From a virus: DNA of 61,516 bases. The notes under the pieces are model-generated. The model ran no database searches, was not told where the DNA came from, and worked only from the letters and a program-made list of their open reading frames with translations. A program made the translations under genes and the position numbers. Below, in pieces: positions 34,365 through 41,707 of the stretch; the first letter of the stretch is position 1; each line of letters opens with the position of its first letter. The stretch is taken from positions 1 through 61,516 of the IMG/VR virus record IMGVR_UViG_3300036045_000009. The stretch is one strand, 5' to 3'.

Positions 34365-35030
34365 TCAGGCCGCGCCAGCCGCGATACTCTTCTCCGACCA
34401 CACGCGCACGCCGGGGATGTTGGCGGCGCCCTTGAGCGCGTTGACGACCGCACGCACTTTCGTCGGGTCGACGACCATGTACTCGCGAGGCACGAGCTTC
34501 TCGTCGGCGATCTCGAACCGCCAGACCTCGCGCGAGGACAACCCCGACACCTTCGGCGGCTCGCGCTGGATCACGGGGGCGACCACAGTCGCGGCACGCT
34601 CCTCCAGTTGTGCGGCCTTTTCTGGCTTGCCGGCTTCGGCCGCACGGCGCGCCTGCGCTTCGATGCGCTCGCGCTCCTTGCGTGCGGCTTCGTCGGCGCG
34701 GCGCTGCTCTTCAAGCCGGATGCGCCGCTGCTCGTCCTCGTAGCTCGTGAGCGCGCGCTTCAAGCGCATTTCGACTTCGACCAACTGTTCCGCTGGCCGT
34801 CGAAACATGTCGTTGACCGCTTTCAGGCCATCGTTGATCGGCTTCGTGATCGACACGCGCAAGGATTCGATCTTCTTCTGCGCGCCCTTCACCAGTTTCA
34901 GGTGCTCGGCGCCGGCGGTGAAGTCCTCGGCCGTGACGATCGCGTAGTCGTCTGACACGTGCGCCGCGACCTCGTTCACGAGGCTCGTGGCTTCGCGCAC
35001 TTCCGGCGCGGCGGCGAAATCAGGTTGCAT
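34365..35030 (-). CDS. Coiled-coil protein of the recombination block
   Basis: A 221-residue protein, helical from about 60 to 150 with a long Arg/Glu/Ala coiled coil (SYEDEQRRIRLEEQRRADEA), and a compact C-terminal domain (WRFEIADEKLVPREYMVVD). Such proteins commonly sit beside phage exonuclease and annealing genes, as here. It may be a DNA-end-binding or nuclease-inhibitor factor; this is inference from context. About 100 bases without a convincing gene separate it from 34263. Confidence 0.65.
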   Translation of the reverse strand: MQPDFAAAPEVREATSLVNEVAAHVSDDYAIVTAEDFTAGAEHLKLVKGAQKKIESLRVSITKPINDGLKAVNDMFRRPAEQLVEVEMRLKRALTSYEDEQRRIRLEEQRRADEAARKERERIEAQARRAAEAGKPEKAAQLEERAATVVAPVIQREPPKVSGLSSREVWRFEIADEKLVPREYMVVDPTKVRAVVNALKGAANIPGVRVWSEKSIAAGAA

Positions 35031-35595
35031 GGCGGTTCTTCCAATTGTTGAGGTTCAAACAACTTTGAAACATCGGCCAGTCGGTCGGCTCCGTGAACTT
35101 CGTGAATCGGTATGTGCCATCCGGGCGCAGGTGCAGTGCTGCGCGCGCGTGGCGAACCGCCATGCACTTCTCGTAGGCCGCTGTCTGGGGACCGACGGTG
35201 CGCGACAGCGTGGCAGTCGACTTGATGTCGATCAGCGTGGGGCGCTTGTTCAGCAGGCCGCGCACGTCGAGCGTGCCCGCGTAGCCGTAGACCGCGTTCG
35301 CCACCCGCTCTTCGCTCGCGGTCACGACGAAGCCGGACTCGACGAGGAACTTGTCGTACGCGCGCACGTAGGGCTCCAGTTGGCCGTCCAGCCGGTCCCA
35401 ATCGAGGACGCCTAGGTTGTGCAGGTGGCAAGCCTCGTGCACATGCCGCCCGAACTGCGCCGCGGCCTCGAGCAGGTGTTGGGGCACATGCTCGAAGTCC
35501 TCCAGAAAGCGCAGCACTTGCGTCACGCTTGGCAACTTCTTGTCGCCGAGCGTGTACGAATGCGTACTCGGCTCGAACGACAGTTCAGCGTGCAT
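35020..35595 (-). CDS. PD-(D/E)XK exonuclease (Cas4/RecB-like)
   Basis: A 191-residue nuclease. GRHVHEACHL gives the N-terminal His helix, and YAGTLDVRG followed by PTLIDIKSTATL gives the Asp and Asp-x-Lys catalytic pair. QTAAYEKCM follows, as in RecB-type nucleases. Probably degrades one strand of double-stranded DNA to feed the annealing protein encoded next to it. Overlaps the downstream gene by 11 bases and the upstream gene by 11. Confidence 0.78.
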   Translation of the reverse strand: MHAELSFEPSTHSYTLGDKKLPSVTQVLRFLEDFEHVPQHLLEAAAQFGRHVHEACHLHNLGVLDWDRLDGQLEPYVRAYDKFLVESGFVVTASEERVANAVYGYAGTLDVRGLLNKRPTLIDIKSTATLSRTVGPQTAAYEKCMAVRHARAALHLRPDGTYRFTKFTEPTDWPMFQSCLNLNNWKNRHAT

Positions 35596-36592
35596 TGATG
35601 CTGCGCAGGTACGCGAGTGCGTCGTTCACACGGTTCAGCGGCAGCGACTCGATGCTGTCGATCCTGAACTTGTGCAGGAAGTCGGTCTCCAGCACGCCGC
35701 TCGCGTCGATCAGTTTCTGGATCTCGCCGACTGGAACGACGTTTGGAGGCGGGGCCGTTTTTGGTGCGGCCTGTGCCGGTGCCTCGCCTTTCTGAACGGC
35801 AGCCGGGGCATCAGTCGCTGGCTTCGCCTTCGGTGCTTCCGTCTCTTTCGGCGCGAAGGCAAGCTCGATGGTCGTCTCGCCGTCCTTCACCGCCGTGATA
35901 AGGCCCTTGAGCGTCGCGAGCTCGTCGAGTCCGATGTCCTCCGCGCCCTTCACGCCGAGCGTGGCAAACACCATGTCGGCTGTCGCGCCCATTTTCTGCA
36001 GGTACGCGAGCGCATCGGTTCGCTTGTTCGCGAGCGTTTTGACATCGCCAACCGCAGCGCGGCGCGCGGACTCGTAGATGTCATTCCAGAATGCCTTCGG
36101 CACGCCCTTGAATACGGCATTGCGAAGCGCGATGGAGCACGCGGCGTTGCCTGTCACGCCGATCATGTCGGCGTTGTACCGCTTGCCCTTGCTGTCGGTG
36201 ATGCGCCGGCGGACCTCGTACGTGATCGAGACGTTGCGCTGCAGGTCGTGGAACACGCCCTGGGCGGTGATGAAGTCCGCGCCCTCGTCGACGATGCGAG
36301 CTCCGGCGCGGCAGTTGCCCCACGCGCTCGCCACGATTTCGGCGAGGCGCGCGCTCGGGCCCTCGATGGTCTTGCCGGAGCGTGGCAGCGCGTAGAAGCA
36401 CTCGCTGGCGACCTTCTCATTGAGCGTCGCCATTTCCATGCACTCATTGACGAACGCCTTCAAACTGCGCGGGAAGGCGCGCGCGGTGGCGATCTGCTGG
36501 TCGAGTTCGGCCTTCGATATGAGAGCCAGGACGCCGGCTTTGACTTCGGTGGCCTCGACTTCGCGCTCGACGTCCGTGGCTTTAGCGTTCAT
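35585..36592 (-). CDS. Recombination-block protein, single-strand annealing candidate
   Basis: A 335-residue protein; ATG 36592 is preferred by overlap with the upstream gene. The N-terminal 220 residues include CFYALPRSGKTIEGPSARLA, EIVASAWGNCRAGARIVDEG, RRRITDSKGKRYNADMI and ACSIALRNAVFKGVPKAFWN, a conserved phage family. An Ala/Pro/Lys linker (about 235-285) precedes a C-terminal domain. Pairing with the exonuclease suggests a RecT/Erf-type role, and the linker-plus-tail shape suits binding a partner. I cannot confirm the fold by eye. Confidence 0.6.
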   Translation of the reverse strand: MNAKATDVEREVEATEVKAGVLALISKAELDQQIATARAFPRSLKAFVNECMEMATLNEKVASECFYALPRSGKTIEGPSARLAEIVASAWGNCRAGARIVDEGADFITAQGVFHDLQRNVSITYEVRRRITDSKGKRYNADMIGVTGNAACSIALRNAVFKGVPKAFWNDIYESARRAAVGDVKTLANKRTDALAYLQKMGATADMVFATLGVKGAEDIGLDELATLKGLITAVKDGETTIELAFAPKETEAPKAKPATDAPAAVQKGEAPAQAAPKTAPPPNVVPVGEIQKLIDASGVLETDFLHKFRIDSIESLPLNRVNDALAYLRSINAR

Positions 36593-36846
36593 GCGGCCTC
36601 CGCTTCGTTCGCCACGCTTCCCGGCGGCTCGACCAGTTGCTCCGGAAAGCTCGAAGCATCGGAGAAGATGGTGCCGCCGCTCTTGCCGAGCGTGAACAGG
36701 TCGTCTTGGCTCGCGATCTCCACCTTCACCAATGCGCCTGTGATGAGGTTGATCGCCTGGGCGCGGTTCTTGGCGCGCACGAGGATCGGGCCGGCGAACC
36801 GCGTCGTGCCCGTGGTGATGTCGACTCGATAAATGCGTGTGCTCAT
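36589..36846 (-). CDS. Small early protein
   Basis: An 85-residue protein starting at ATG 36846 (AGGA upstream). N-terminus STRIYRVDITTGTTRFAGPI with LVRAKNRAQAINLITGALVK looks like a small alpha/beta domain seen in many phages. Four-base overlap with the annealing candidate suggests co-translation. Function unknown. Confidence 0.65.
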   Translation of the reverse strand: MSTRIYRVDITTGTTRFAGPILVRAKNRAQAINLITGALVKVEIASQDDLFTLGKSGGTIFSDASSFPEQLVEPPGSVANEAEAA

Positions 36847-36860
36847 GTCCGTCTTCCTGT

Positions 36861-37214
36861 TCAGGGGGTAAAAAGTCTTTCCACATGCGCGCCCACACGA
36901 GCCACAGCCACTTGGACGTAATCGCGCAACTGCTCGATAGGGATACCGATGACGCGCGCAGCGGTTTCTCCGCTGCATCGGCGCATGGCGGACCAGTCGC
37001 CGCGGTGCTGGAAGTATTCGCTCACGACTCGCAGCGCCGCCGCCTCGTTGACGTTGAGTTGCGTCGAAACAAGCCGATGGGCCAATACGCTGAATGCGCC
37101 GGCAAGCATTGCCTGCGCGGCGTCCGGTTTGCTCGTGGACAGCGACTCCAACTGATGAATCGAGCCGAGCGCGACGAGCAACGGGATTTCGCCGATCACT
37201 TCCGTGGATTTCAT
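36861..37214 (-). CDS. Helical early protein
   Basis: A 117-residue helical protein; ATG 37214 sits two bases past the stop of the small membrane gene. Leu/Ala/Val-rich helices but no clear membrane segment. No family recognised. Confidence 0.6.
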   Translation of the reverse strand: MKSTEVIGEIPLLVALGSIHQLESLSTSKPDAAQAMLAGAFSVLAHRLVSTQLNVNEAAALRVVSEYFQHRGDWSAMRRCSGETAARVIGIPIEQLRDYVQVAVARVGAHVERLFTP

Positions 37215-37215
37215 G

Positions 37216-37386
37216 TCAGACCTTCCCCGCCGCACCAGGCGGCGTACGAAGTGTGGCGGGATCAGGCGCGCCCAATTGCTTGCGATAGCGCGACTCCCGC
37301 GCGTACCAGCCGAGCCACAACCCGGCGACGAACGCGACTATGGCGACCACGATGGCGTGCACGTACGCGTCGGCAAGGGAGATCAC
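37216..37386 (-). CDS. Single-span membrane peptide
   Basis: A 56-residue protein from GTG 37386 (overlapping the upstream stop). One hydrophobic helix (AYVHAIVVAIVAFVAGLWLG, residues 7-26) is followed by a basic then Pro/Gly-rich tail. Early membrane peptides in temperate phages often affect host physiology or exclude other phages; here that is only a possibility. Confidence 0.6.
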   Translation of the reverse strand: MISLADAYVHAIVVAIVAFVAGLWLGWYARESRYRKQLGAPDPATLRTPPGAAGKV

Positions 37387-37547
37387 GTCGCGCGCTCCTC
37401 GGCCAGCGCGCGCTCGACCTGCTCACGATGCTCTTTCGCCCACCGCTCATGTATTTCGCGGGTCTCGCGTTCGTGCTCAGGGCACAGGTGCAGCCATTCG
37501 TGGTCACGGTACTTGCAGCCGCAGGGTTCGGTGACGGGGCGGGTCAT
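37383..37547 (-). CDS. Small Cys/His-containing early protein
   Basis: A 54-residue protein; ATG 37547 has GGAGAG upstream. Contains CGCKYRDHEWLHLCPEH, a possible zinc site, followed by a charged helix rich in Glu and Arg. Four-base overlaps on both sides. Confidence 0.6.
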   Translation of the reverse strand: MTRPVTEPCGCKYRDHEWLHLCPEHERETREIHERWAKEHREQVERALAEERAT

Positions 37548-37996
37548 GTGTTTCTCTCCATCACTATCAGCCCGCCTTTCGTGCGTCCGCATCTGCCCCA
37601 ACCGGCGGCGATAAAGCAAAAGCCAGGATTCCTTGAGGCGATCCGCGCCGGATCGACGTAGGTGTAATGCCGGCGATCAGACCAGAGACAATCAGCAATC
37701 TGATCCGCCTGTCGTATAAGTTCCGAGCTGCGATGTGCTGACTCGTTGCGGAACGCCGCGCAGTTGATGCCTGCCTGCCGCTCTCCGGTGCGCGTGTCGA
37801 TGCAGTCGTCGACGAATCGACGCCAAACCCAGAAGGCGTTACCGTGCTCGGTGCGCAGGACGACTTTCTCGCCGGGGCCGGCGAACAGTTTTCGCGCGCG
37901 TCCGTCGGCGTAGCGGTAGGCGCTGTAGTGACGCTCGTAGAGTGCGAGGCAATCACGGTCGCCGTCCTTCGTGAGCCACCAAAGCGGTGTCGACAC
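37544..37996 (-). CDS. Early protein of unknown function
   Basis: A 150-residue protein from GTG 37996. Trp- and Arg-rich, with TPLWWLTKDGDRDCLALY at the start, a NAFWVWRRFVDDCID middle and a basic C-terminus. It overlaps the upstream gene by 44 bases, so a later start is possible, but no better one is seen. Confidence 0.6.
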   Translation of the reverse strand: MSTPLWWLTKDGDRDCLALYERHYSAYRYADGRARKLFAGPGEKVVLRTEHGNAFWVWRRFVDDCIDTRTGERQAGINCAAFRNESAHRSSELIRQADQIADCLWSDRRHYTYVDPARIASRNPGFCFIAAGWGRCGRTKGGLIVMERNT

Positions 37997-38168
37997 GCGA
38001 TCCCTCCCTCAGTGCCGCCGCCACGGTCTGCGCGAATCGCAGCACGGCCTCGCGCGTGCGCAGGGCCAAGTCGTCCGGGCCCACGGTGTACTCGCGGTGC
38101 AGTTCGGTGAGATACGCCACGTTCGGCTGGCCGAGTGCGTCGAGATTCGTGAGAGCGTCGGCGCTCAT
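37953..38168 (-). CDS. Small early protein
   Basis: A 71-residue protein starting at ATG 38168 (overlap with the upstream stop). Helical C-terminal half (REAVLRFAQTVAAALREG). No family recognised. Confidence 0.58.
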   Translation of the reverse strand: MSADALTNLDALGQPNVAYLTELHREYTVGPDDLALRTREAVLRFAQTVAAALREGSRVDTALVAHEGRRP

Positions 38169-38419
38169 GGCTTCGCCTTCATGAGTACAGCGCTGGCGTC
38201 CCTGCACCAGTCAAGCAGTGCAGGCACCAGCGGATCGTCCGCGTTCATGTGCGGCACAAGGTCCAAAGCCGTGACGAGCAGCGCGTGCATGTCTGGCGCG
38301 GTGGAGATCAGGCGGGCGTTGGCTTTCGCATTCGCGCCTTTGGCAACTATGTAACCGTCTGGAAGATCAACGTGCAGGTCAGCGAACTGCCACGGCCCCG
38401 GCGTGAACGCGGCGCTCAT
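38165..38419 (-). CDS. Small conserved phage protein (FTPGPW type)
   Basis: An 84-residue protein with N-terminal FTPGPWQFADLHVDL and central NARLISTAPDMHALLVTAL, the signature of a very common small phage family of unknown function. Four-base overlaps on both sides. Confidence 0.75.
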   Translation of the reverse strand: MSAAFTPGPWQFADLHVDLPDGYIVAKGANAKANARLISTAPDMHALLVTALDLVPHMNADDPLVPALLDWCRDASAVLMKAKP

Positions 38420-38631
38420 TCGCAGCTCCGCCAGCGGTGGCCCTCGATCACGAACCCGTCGACGCTCGCTGTCGTTTGCAGCGCCGTGCCGTAGCCCATC
38501 GGGTGGTAGTCGTCGAGGTACTTCGATCGCGCTGCCTCCGCCTGCGCAAGCGTGTCGAACTCGCCGCGTACGGTCACGTTGCCGTAGGCGTCGCGCCGTT
38601 CATGCAACACGTTGCGTGTCGCAGCGCTCAC
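38416..38631 (-). CDS. Small early protein
   Basis: A 71-residue protein. GTG 38631 overlaps the upstream stop (GTGA), so I prefer it to a slightly longer form. Contains FDTLAQAEAARSKYLDDYHP, a short helix-turn pattern. Function unknown. Confidence 0.58.
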   Translation of the reverse strand: MSAATRNVLHERRDAYGNVTVRGEFDTLAQAEAARSKYLDDYHPMGYGTALQTTASVDGFVIEGHRWRSCE

Positions 38632-38744
38632 GACCGCCACCACTCGCGCGCGATCGCGACAGCGCCGCAGACACCGACCGCGATCAGCATGGCGATGAAC
38701 GCGAGCGCGGCGACATCGCCGGCAATCATCGGTTCGGTGCTCAC
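38628..38744 (-). CDS. Single-span membrane miniprotein (38 residues)
   Basis: Start GTG 38744 has a strong GAGGAGG site about seven bases upstream, which decides it against longer Arg-rich versions. The hydrophobic helix VAALAFIAMLIAVGVCGAVA (residues 11-30) is followed by AREWWRS at the inner face. The upstream gene stop overlaps the start. Role unknown. Confidence 0.65.
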   Translation of the reverse strand: MSTEPMIAGDVAALAFIAMLIAVGVCGAVAIAREWWRS

Positions 38745-38959
38745 TAGTAGTCCTCCTCGATGACTTCGCCCACGTCCTCCAACTGCTGCCTGCCGTCGCC
38801 GCCGTAGCGCGACCAGCCGCAGTAGCAGAGGTCGAGACCGACGTGCGCCTCGCACTCGAAGCACACGTAGGCGCCGCAGTGGCGATTAAGCGTGATGCCG
38901 GTCGCGCTGCAGGAATCGCAGTCCTTGGTGCTGCGGCGAGGCTCGTCGCTGGCGCTCAT
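38744..38959 (-). CDS. Double zinc-finger-like early protein
   Basis: A 71-residue protein with CDSC, CFEC and CYCGW clusters plus His residues, consistent with two small zinc sites, and an acidic tail (LEDVGEVIEEDY). Possible binder of nucleic acid or of a host regulator. Confidence 0.62.
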   Translation of the reverse strand: MSASDEPRRSTKDCDSCSATGITLNRHCGAYVCFECEAHVGLDLCYCGWSRYGGDGRQQLEDVGEVIEEDY

Positions 38960-39144
38960 GGCTGCACCTGCGCGAGGACCCGCCCGAGCTGCTGTGCGTT
39001 CGCCATCGCGCCGCGCTTACGGACGTAGCCCTCTGACGAGGCTCCGATGATCTTTCCGTTCCGCGCGCGCACGCGCCAGCGCCATTCCCGCCGATGGCCT
39101 TTGAGGTAGTAGTTGTAGCGGTAGAACTCGATGCGCGGCGTCAC
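38956..39144 (-). CDS. YegP/DUF1508-like small protein
   Basis: A 62-residue protein from GTG 39144. One DUF1508-type unit: an aromatic strand RIEFYRYNYYLKG, then WRWRVRARNGKIIGASSEGY and a C-terminal helix. Family function is unknown; the fold is a small beta-beta-beta-alpha unit. Confidence 0.72.
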   Translation of the reverse strand: MTPRIEFYRYNYYLKGHRREWRWRVRARNGKIIGASSEGYVRKRGAMANAQQLGRVLAQVQP

Positions 39145-39335
39145 GACGCCACCTCGACGATCCGAATCGTGTCGCCGATGCTGAGAAGCCATCCCTCGAT
39201 GACCCGGCCGACCGCATCATTTACGGCCTGATCGGGATCGTTCTCGTAGGCGGCGGCATCGAGCGTGAGTTCCTCGCGGTCCAACTCGCCGCCAGGCCCT
39301 TCGAGCACCACCGCGATTCGCTTCGCCGCGCTCAC
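39141..39335 (-). CDS. Small early protein
   Basis: A 64-residue acidic protein; GTG 39335 overlaps the previous gene's stop. Contains AKRIAVVLEGPGGELDREEL. No family recognised. Confidence 0.58.
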   Translation of the reverse strand: MSAAKRIAVVLEGPGGELDREELTLDAAAYENDPDQAVNDAVGRVIEGWLLSIGDTIRIVEVAS

Positions 39336-39778
39336 GACCGCACCGCCTGCGTCAGGACGAGCGCGCCTTTGTTGGCGAGGTAGCACACGCGCTCGACCGC
39401 GGCGTTGAACGCCTCGTCGCCGCAGTGCCAGTCGCTGATGAGGTCCTCTTTGTTGCCGCCGATCAGCAGCACGCCGAGGCTGCCCCAGGCGTCCAGTCGG
39501 TCGCGCTTGGCGAAGTGCAGGGTGCATTCTTCGACGCTGAACACAGAGTCCAGCACTTCCGTCAGCGACATCGGCTTGGGCGCCGGCATCGACGGTACGG
39601 CGTCAGCCTTGATGGTCGCGTTGTCGGCGAGCTGGTATTCCTCGCTATCCCACACAGCGACGGCTACGAAGCCGGCCTTGTCGAGCTCGTGGACCAGTGC
39701 TCTTGTGATGGCGTGCTCGATCGGCGCGCCGTAATTCGGGGCGTAGAGCCCCGGTTCAACAGATGCTGTGGTGTTCAT
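39332..39778 (-). CDS. First gene of the leftward early unit
   Basis: A 148-residue alpha/beta protein. ATG 39778 has AAGGG about six bases upstream, and the leftward promoter (-10 at 39810-39815) lies just beyond. Ends with FNAAVERVCYLANKGALVLT. Being first after the promoter and under operator control it should be made earliest after infection and shut off in the lysogen. Function unknown. Confidence 0.68.
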   Translation of the reverse strand: MNTTASVEPGLYAPNYGAPIEHAITRALVHELDKAGFVAVAVWDSEEYQLADNATIKADAVPSMPAPKPMSLTEVLDSVFSVEECTLHFAKRDRLDAWGSLGVLLIGGNKEDLISDWHCGDEAFNAAVERVCYLANKGALVLTQAVRS

Positions 39779-39796
39779 AGAGTGCCCTTCTATGCG

Positions 39797-39845
39797 TTTA
39801 TGCATAGCCATTCTAGGCTTCACGCGAGCAATGTCAATGCATAAA
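39797..39845 (-). promoter_or_regulatory. Leftward early promoter with two operator-like sites
   Basis: Read leftward: -35 TTGACA (39837-39832), 16-base spacer, -10 TAGAAT (39815-39810), close to consensus. Two copies of ATGCATAAA flank it: one on the plus strand at 39837-39845, touching the -35, and one on the minus strand at 39805-39797, just downstream of the -10. The latter lies in CTATGCATAAACGCATAG, with perfect 6-base arms CTATGC/GCATAG. These are probable repressor/Cro operators. Confidence 0.7.
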
Positions 39846-39886
39846 TGGCTTGACCTGCTCAGCCGGGCTGCAACAGGGCTTCGAAA

Positions 39887-40156
39887 CTATCGAGACGGGC
39901 GGCGGGTGAAGAGTTCGAGGAGCGCGCCAGCAGCGATGATGAGGCCCAACACGGCGAGCGCCTGAACAGTCGCGCCAAGACTGTCATCGCCGTACGCGGT
40001 GTAGTGCACCACGACAGCCGCTACGGCGAGCGCGCCGACCGCGCGCAGCAGCTCCAAGATCCAGACGAGACGAGCGGGCAGGGCGCCGCGCGAGGTATGC
40101 AGGGCCATCCAGGCGCCTGCGCATGTTATCGCGCCCCAGGCGGCGATACCGATCAC
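39887..40156 (-). CDS. Membrane protein co-translated with the repressor
   Basis: An 89-residue protein from GTG 40156, overlapping the repressor stop. About three hydrophobic segments: IAAWGAITCAGAWMALH, AVGALAVAAVVVHYTAYG and AVLGLIIAAGALLELF. Because it follows the repressor in the same unit it is probably expressed in the lysogen. A superinfection-exclusion role is a reasonable but unproven idea. Confidence 0.65.
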   Translation of the reverse strand: MIGIAAWGAITCAGAWMALHTSRGALPARLVWILELLRAVGALAVAAVVVHYTAYGDDSLGATVQALAVLGLIIAAGALLELFTRRPSR

Positions 40157-40827
40157 ACGGGGACCCACTTCCCGATCACGACGCCAATGATCTCGCTGTC
40201 GTGGTCCAGCGCAATGACTTCCGGCCCTGGCCACGCCGGATTCAGTCGGCGCAGGTAGCGGTGCCGACCCTCGACGACGAGCTCGCGGAACAACGCTTCG
40301 CCGCCAACACCGCCGCGAGCGATCACAAGCCTACCGCTCGTGGCGCGCGCATCCGGGTCGCAGAAGATCACGTCGCCATCGACGAAGCGCGGCTGCATGG
40401 AGCCGCCCGACACCTTCAGCGCAAACGTGTGCGGGCCGCAGGAATCCGGGCACGCGAGCCACCGTTCGACGTTCCTCTTCAGGGAATCCATGTCATCGAG
40501 CGCCTGTACTTCGATTGCGGCCCACGACACTAGGGGAACGCGGCGCGAAGGCGACGTGAACTGCGGCACACTGTTACCGTTTTGCGACAACCCCCTAGGC
40601 GGCTCGTCGTAAAAGTGGCCGACCTCGAGACCGAGCGCGTCGGCAATGCGCCGCAAATTGTCAGCGCTCGTGTCAACTTCTGCCCTACGGATCCGCCCGA
40701 TGGTGGTTTGTGCCAGCCCCGCGCGCTTCGCGAGCGCTGCTTGCGTGCGCAACTCCACGTGCGCGTCCATCGCCGCGATCAACCGCTGAGCCACGATCTC
40801 CCGCGGCGGCTGCTTCCTTCTAGCCAT
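40153..40827 (-). CDS. CI-like repressor (HTH plus S24-fold domain)
   Basis: A 224-residue lysogeny repressor. Residues about 10-65 form an HTH domain (AALAKRAGLAQTTIGRIRRA) and residues about 110-224 an S24/LexA-type domain with the nucleophile motif GGSMQPRFVDGDVIF. Two key features are missing. The usual Ala-Gly cleavage site is absent (VPLVSWAAIEVQ), and the catalytic lysine of the FKKL motif is Arg (ALFRELV). Self-cleavage is therefore doubtful. Start ATG 40827; a GTG at 40857 would add ten residues. Divergent from the Cro-like gene across a shared operator. Confidence 0.82.
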   Translation of the reverse strand: MARRKQPPREIVAQRLIAAMDAHVELRTQAALAKRAGLAQTTIGRIRRAEVDTSADNLRRIADALGLEVGHFYDEPPRGLSQNGNSVPQFTSPSRRVPLVSWAAIEVQALDDMDSLKRNVERWLACPDSCGPHTFALKVSGGSMQPRFVDGDVIFCDPDARATSGRLVIARGGVGGEALFRELVVEGRHRYLRRLNPAWPGPEVIALDHDSEIIGVVIGKWVPV

Positions 40828-40864
40828 CTGAGCATCTTGCAATGCGATGTCAGGCACGAGAGAC

Positions 40865-40892
40865 TTGCAGTGTATGCATAAAAGGCTATGAT
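40865..40892 (+). promoter_or_regulatory. Rightward early promoter with operator-like site
   Basis: -35 TTGCAG (40865-40870), 16-base spacer, -10 TATGAT (40887-40892), 22 bases before the Cro-like ATG. The spacer carries ATGCATAAA (40874-40882), the same 9-mer found twice at the leftward promoter. Binding there would block this promoter. Confidence 0.65.
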
Positions 40893-40913
40893 CGGCGCTC
40901 CGAAGAGATACCC

Positions 40914-41168
40914 ATGACAGAATTCGACGGCGAGTCGCTGGGTCCAGGCCCCCTTACAGACGGCCTGGAAAACCCGCTCTACGCGAAGGTGCGGACGTTG
41001 CTCGCCGCGCGCCGCGGGCAGTGGACGGTGATCGCGAGGGAGTCTGGGGTCACCTATCACACGCTCGTTCGCATCGCGAACGGGTACGTCGTGAGCCCCG
41101 GCTACCCGAAACTCGCGGCACTGGCGCGGTACCTCGACGCCAATCCCCCGGCAAGCGATGCCGCCTGA
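40914..41168 (+). CDS. Cro-like HTH regulator
   Basis: An 84-residue DNA-binding protein starting at ATG 40914 with AAGAG upstream. The helix-turn-helix is WTVIARESGVTYHTLVRIANG (about residues 39-59), followed by KLAALARYLDA. First gene of the rightward unit and divergent from the repressor, the classic Cro position. Expected to bind the same operators and favour lytic growth. Confidence 0.75.
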   Translation: MTEFDGESLGPGPLTDGLENPLYAKVRTLLAARRGQWTVIARESGVTYHTLVRIANGYVVSPGYPKLAALARYLDANPPASDAA

Positions 41169-41213
41169 CGTGAAAACGCCGTCGCTTGCGCCTGTTTTCC
41201 CTGGGGATCTCTC

Positions 41214-41528
41214 ATGACCCAATCATCGCCGACGGTCGATGCAAGCGCACGGAAGATGGTCTCCACGGTATTGCAGGTGCTGCAAGAGCCGGGGCGCGCG
41301 GTGGCGATTGCAACCGCGCTCGGAGTCTCTGAATCGACAGTTTCTCGCCTGAAAAATGAGCACCTAGAGACCCTGTGCAGCGTGCTCGCGTACGCGGGGC
41401 TCAAACTCGTGCCCGCCGACGCTCACGTCGTCGCGAAGGACAAGATCGAGGCGCTGCTACTGTTCGCCAAGGCCCACCTCGCTAGGGTGGAAAGCGCCGC
41501 CGACCTCACCATCGACAGCGGGCCATGA
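41214..41528 (+). CDS. CII-like transcriptional activator
   Basis: A 104-residue protein. The HTH region AIATALGVSESTVSRLKNEH and the following LCSVLAYAGLKLVP resemble phage CII proteins in both motif and position (second gene after Cro). In lambda CII activates the repressor and integrase promoters. Here that would be the repressor at 40827 and the integrase at 28429; no CII-type direct repeat was found by eye. Overlaps the next gene by 4 bases. Confidence 0.72.
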   Translation: MTQSSPTVDASARKMVSTVLQVLQEPGRAVAIATALGVSESTVSRLKNEHLETLCSVLAYAGLKLVPADAHVVAKDKIEALLLFAKAHLARVESAADLTIDSGP

Positions 41529-41707
41529 GCGAGGGCAGGACCATGCTCCCGCCTCGTTCATCGCTCGACCTCGAAATTGATCGCGCGTGGTGGCTGTTGG
41601 TCACGGCGCCGGACATGGACATCCGCGTGCTCCGAGCTCAACGCATGGCGCGCCTCCGCCGCCTGCGGCTCGAGGCCCCGCCAGCGGCGACGAAAGCCGC
41701 CCCATGA
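41525..41707 (+). CDS. Small protein ahead of the replication initiator
   Basis: A 60-residue helical, Arg/Leu-rich protein (LDLEIDRAWWLLVTAPDMD). ATGA overlaps at both ends tie it to the CII-like gene and the initiator gene. Function unknown. Confidence 0.55.
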   Translation: MSEGRTMLPPRSSLDLEIDRAWWLLVTAPDMDIRVLRAQRMARLRRLRLEAPPAATKAAP

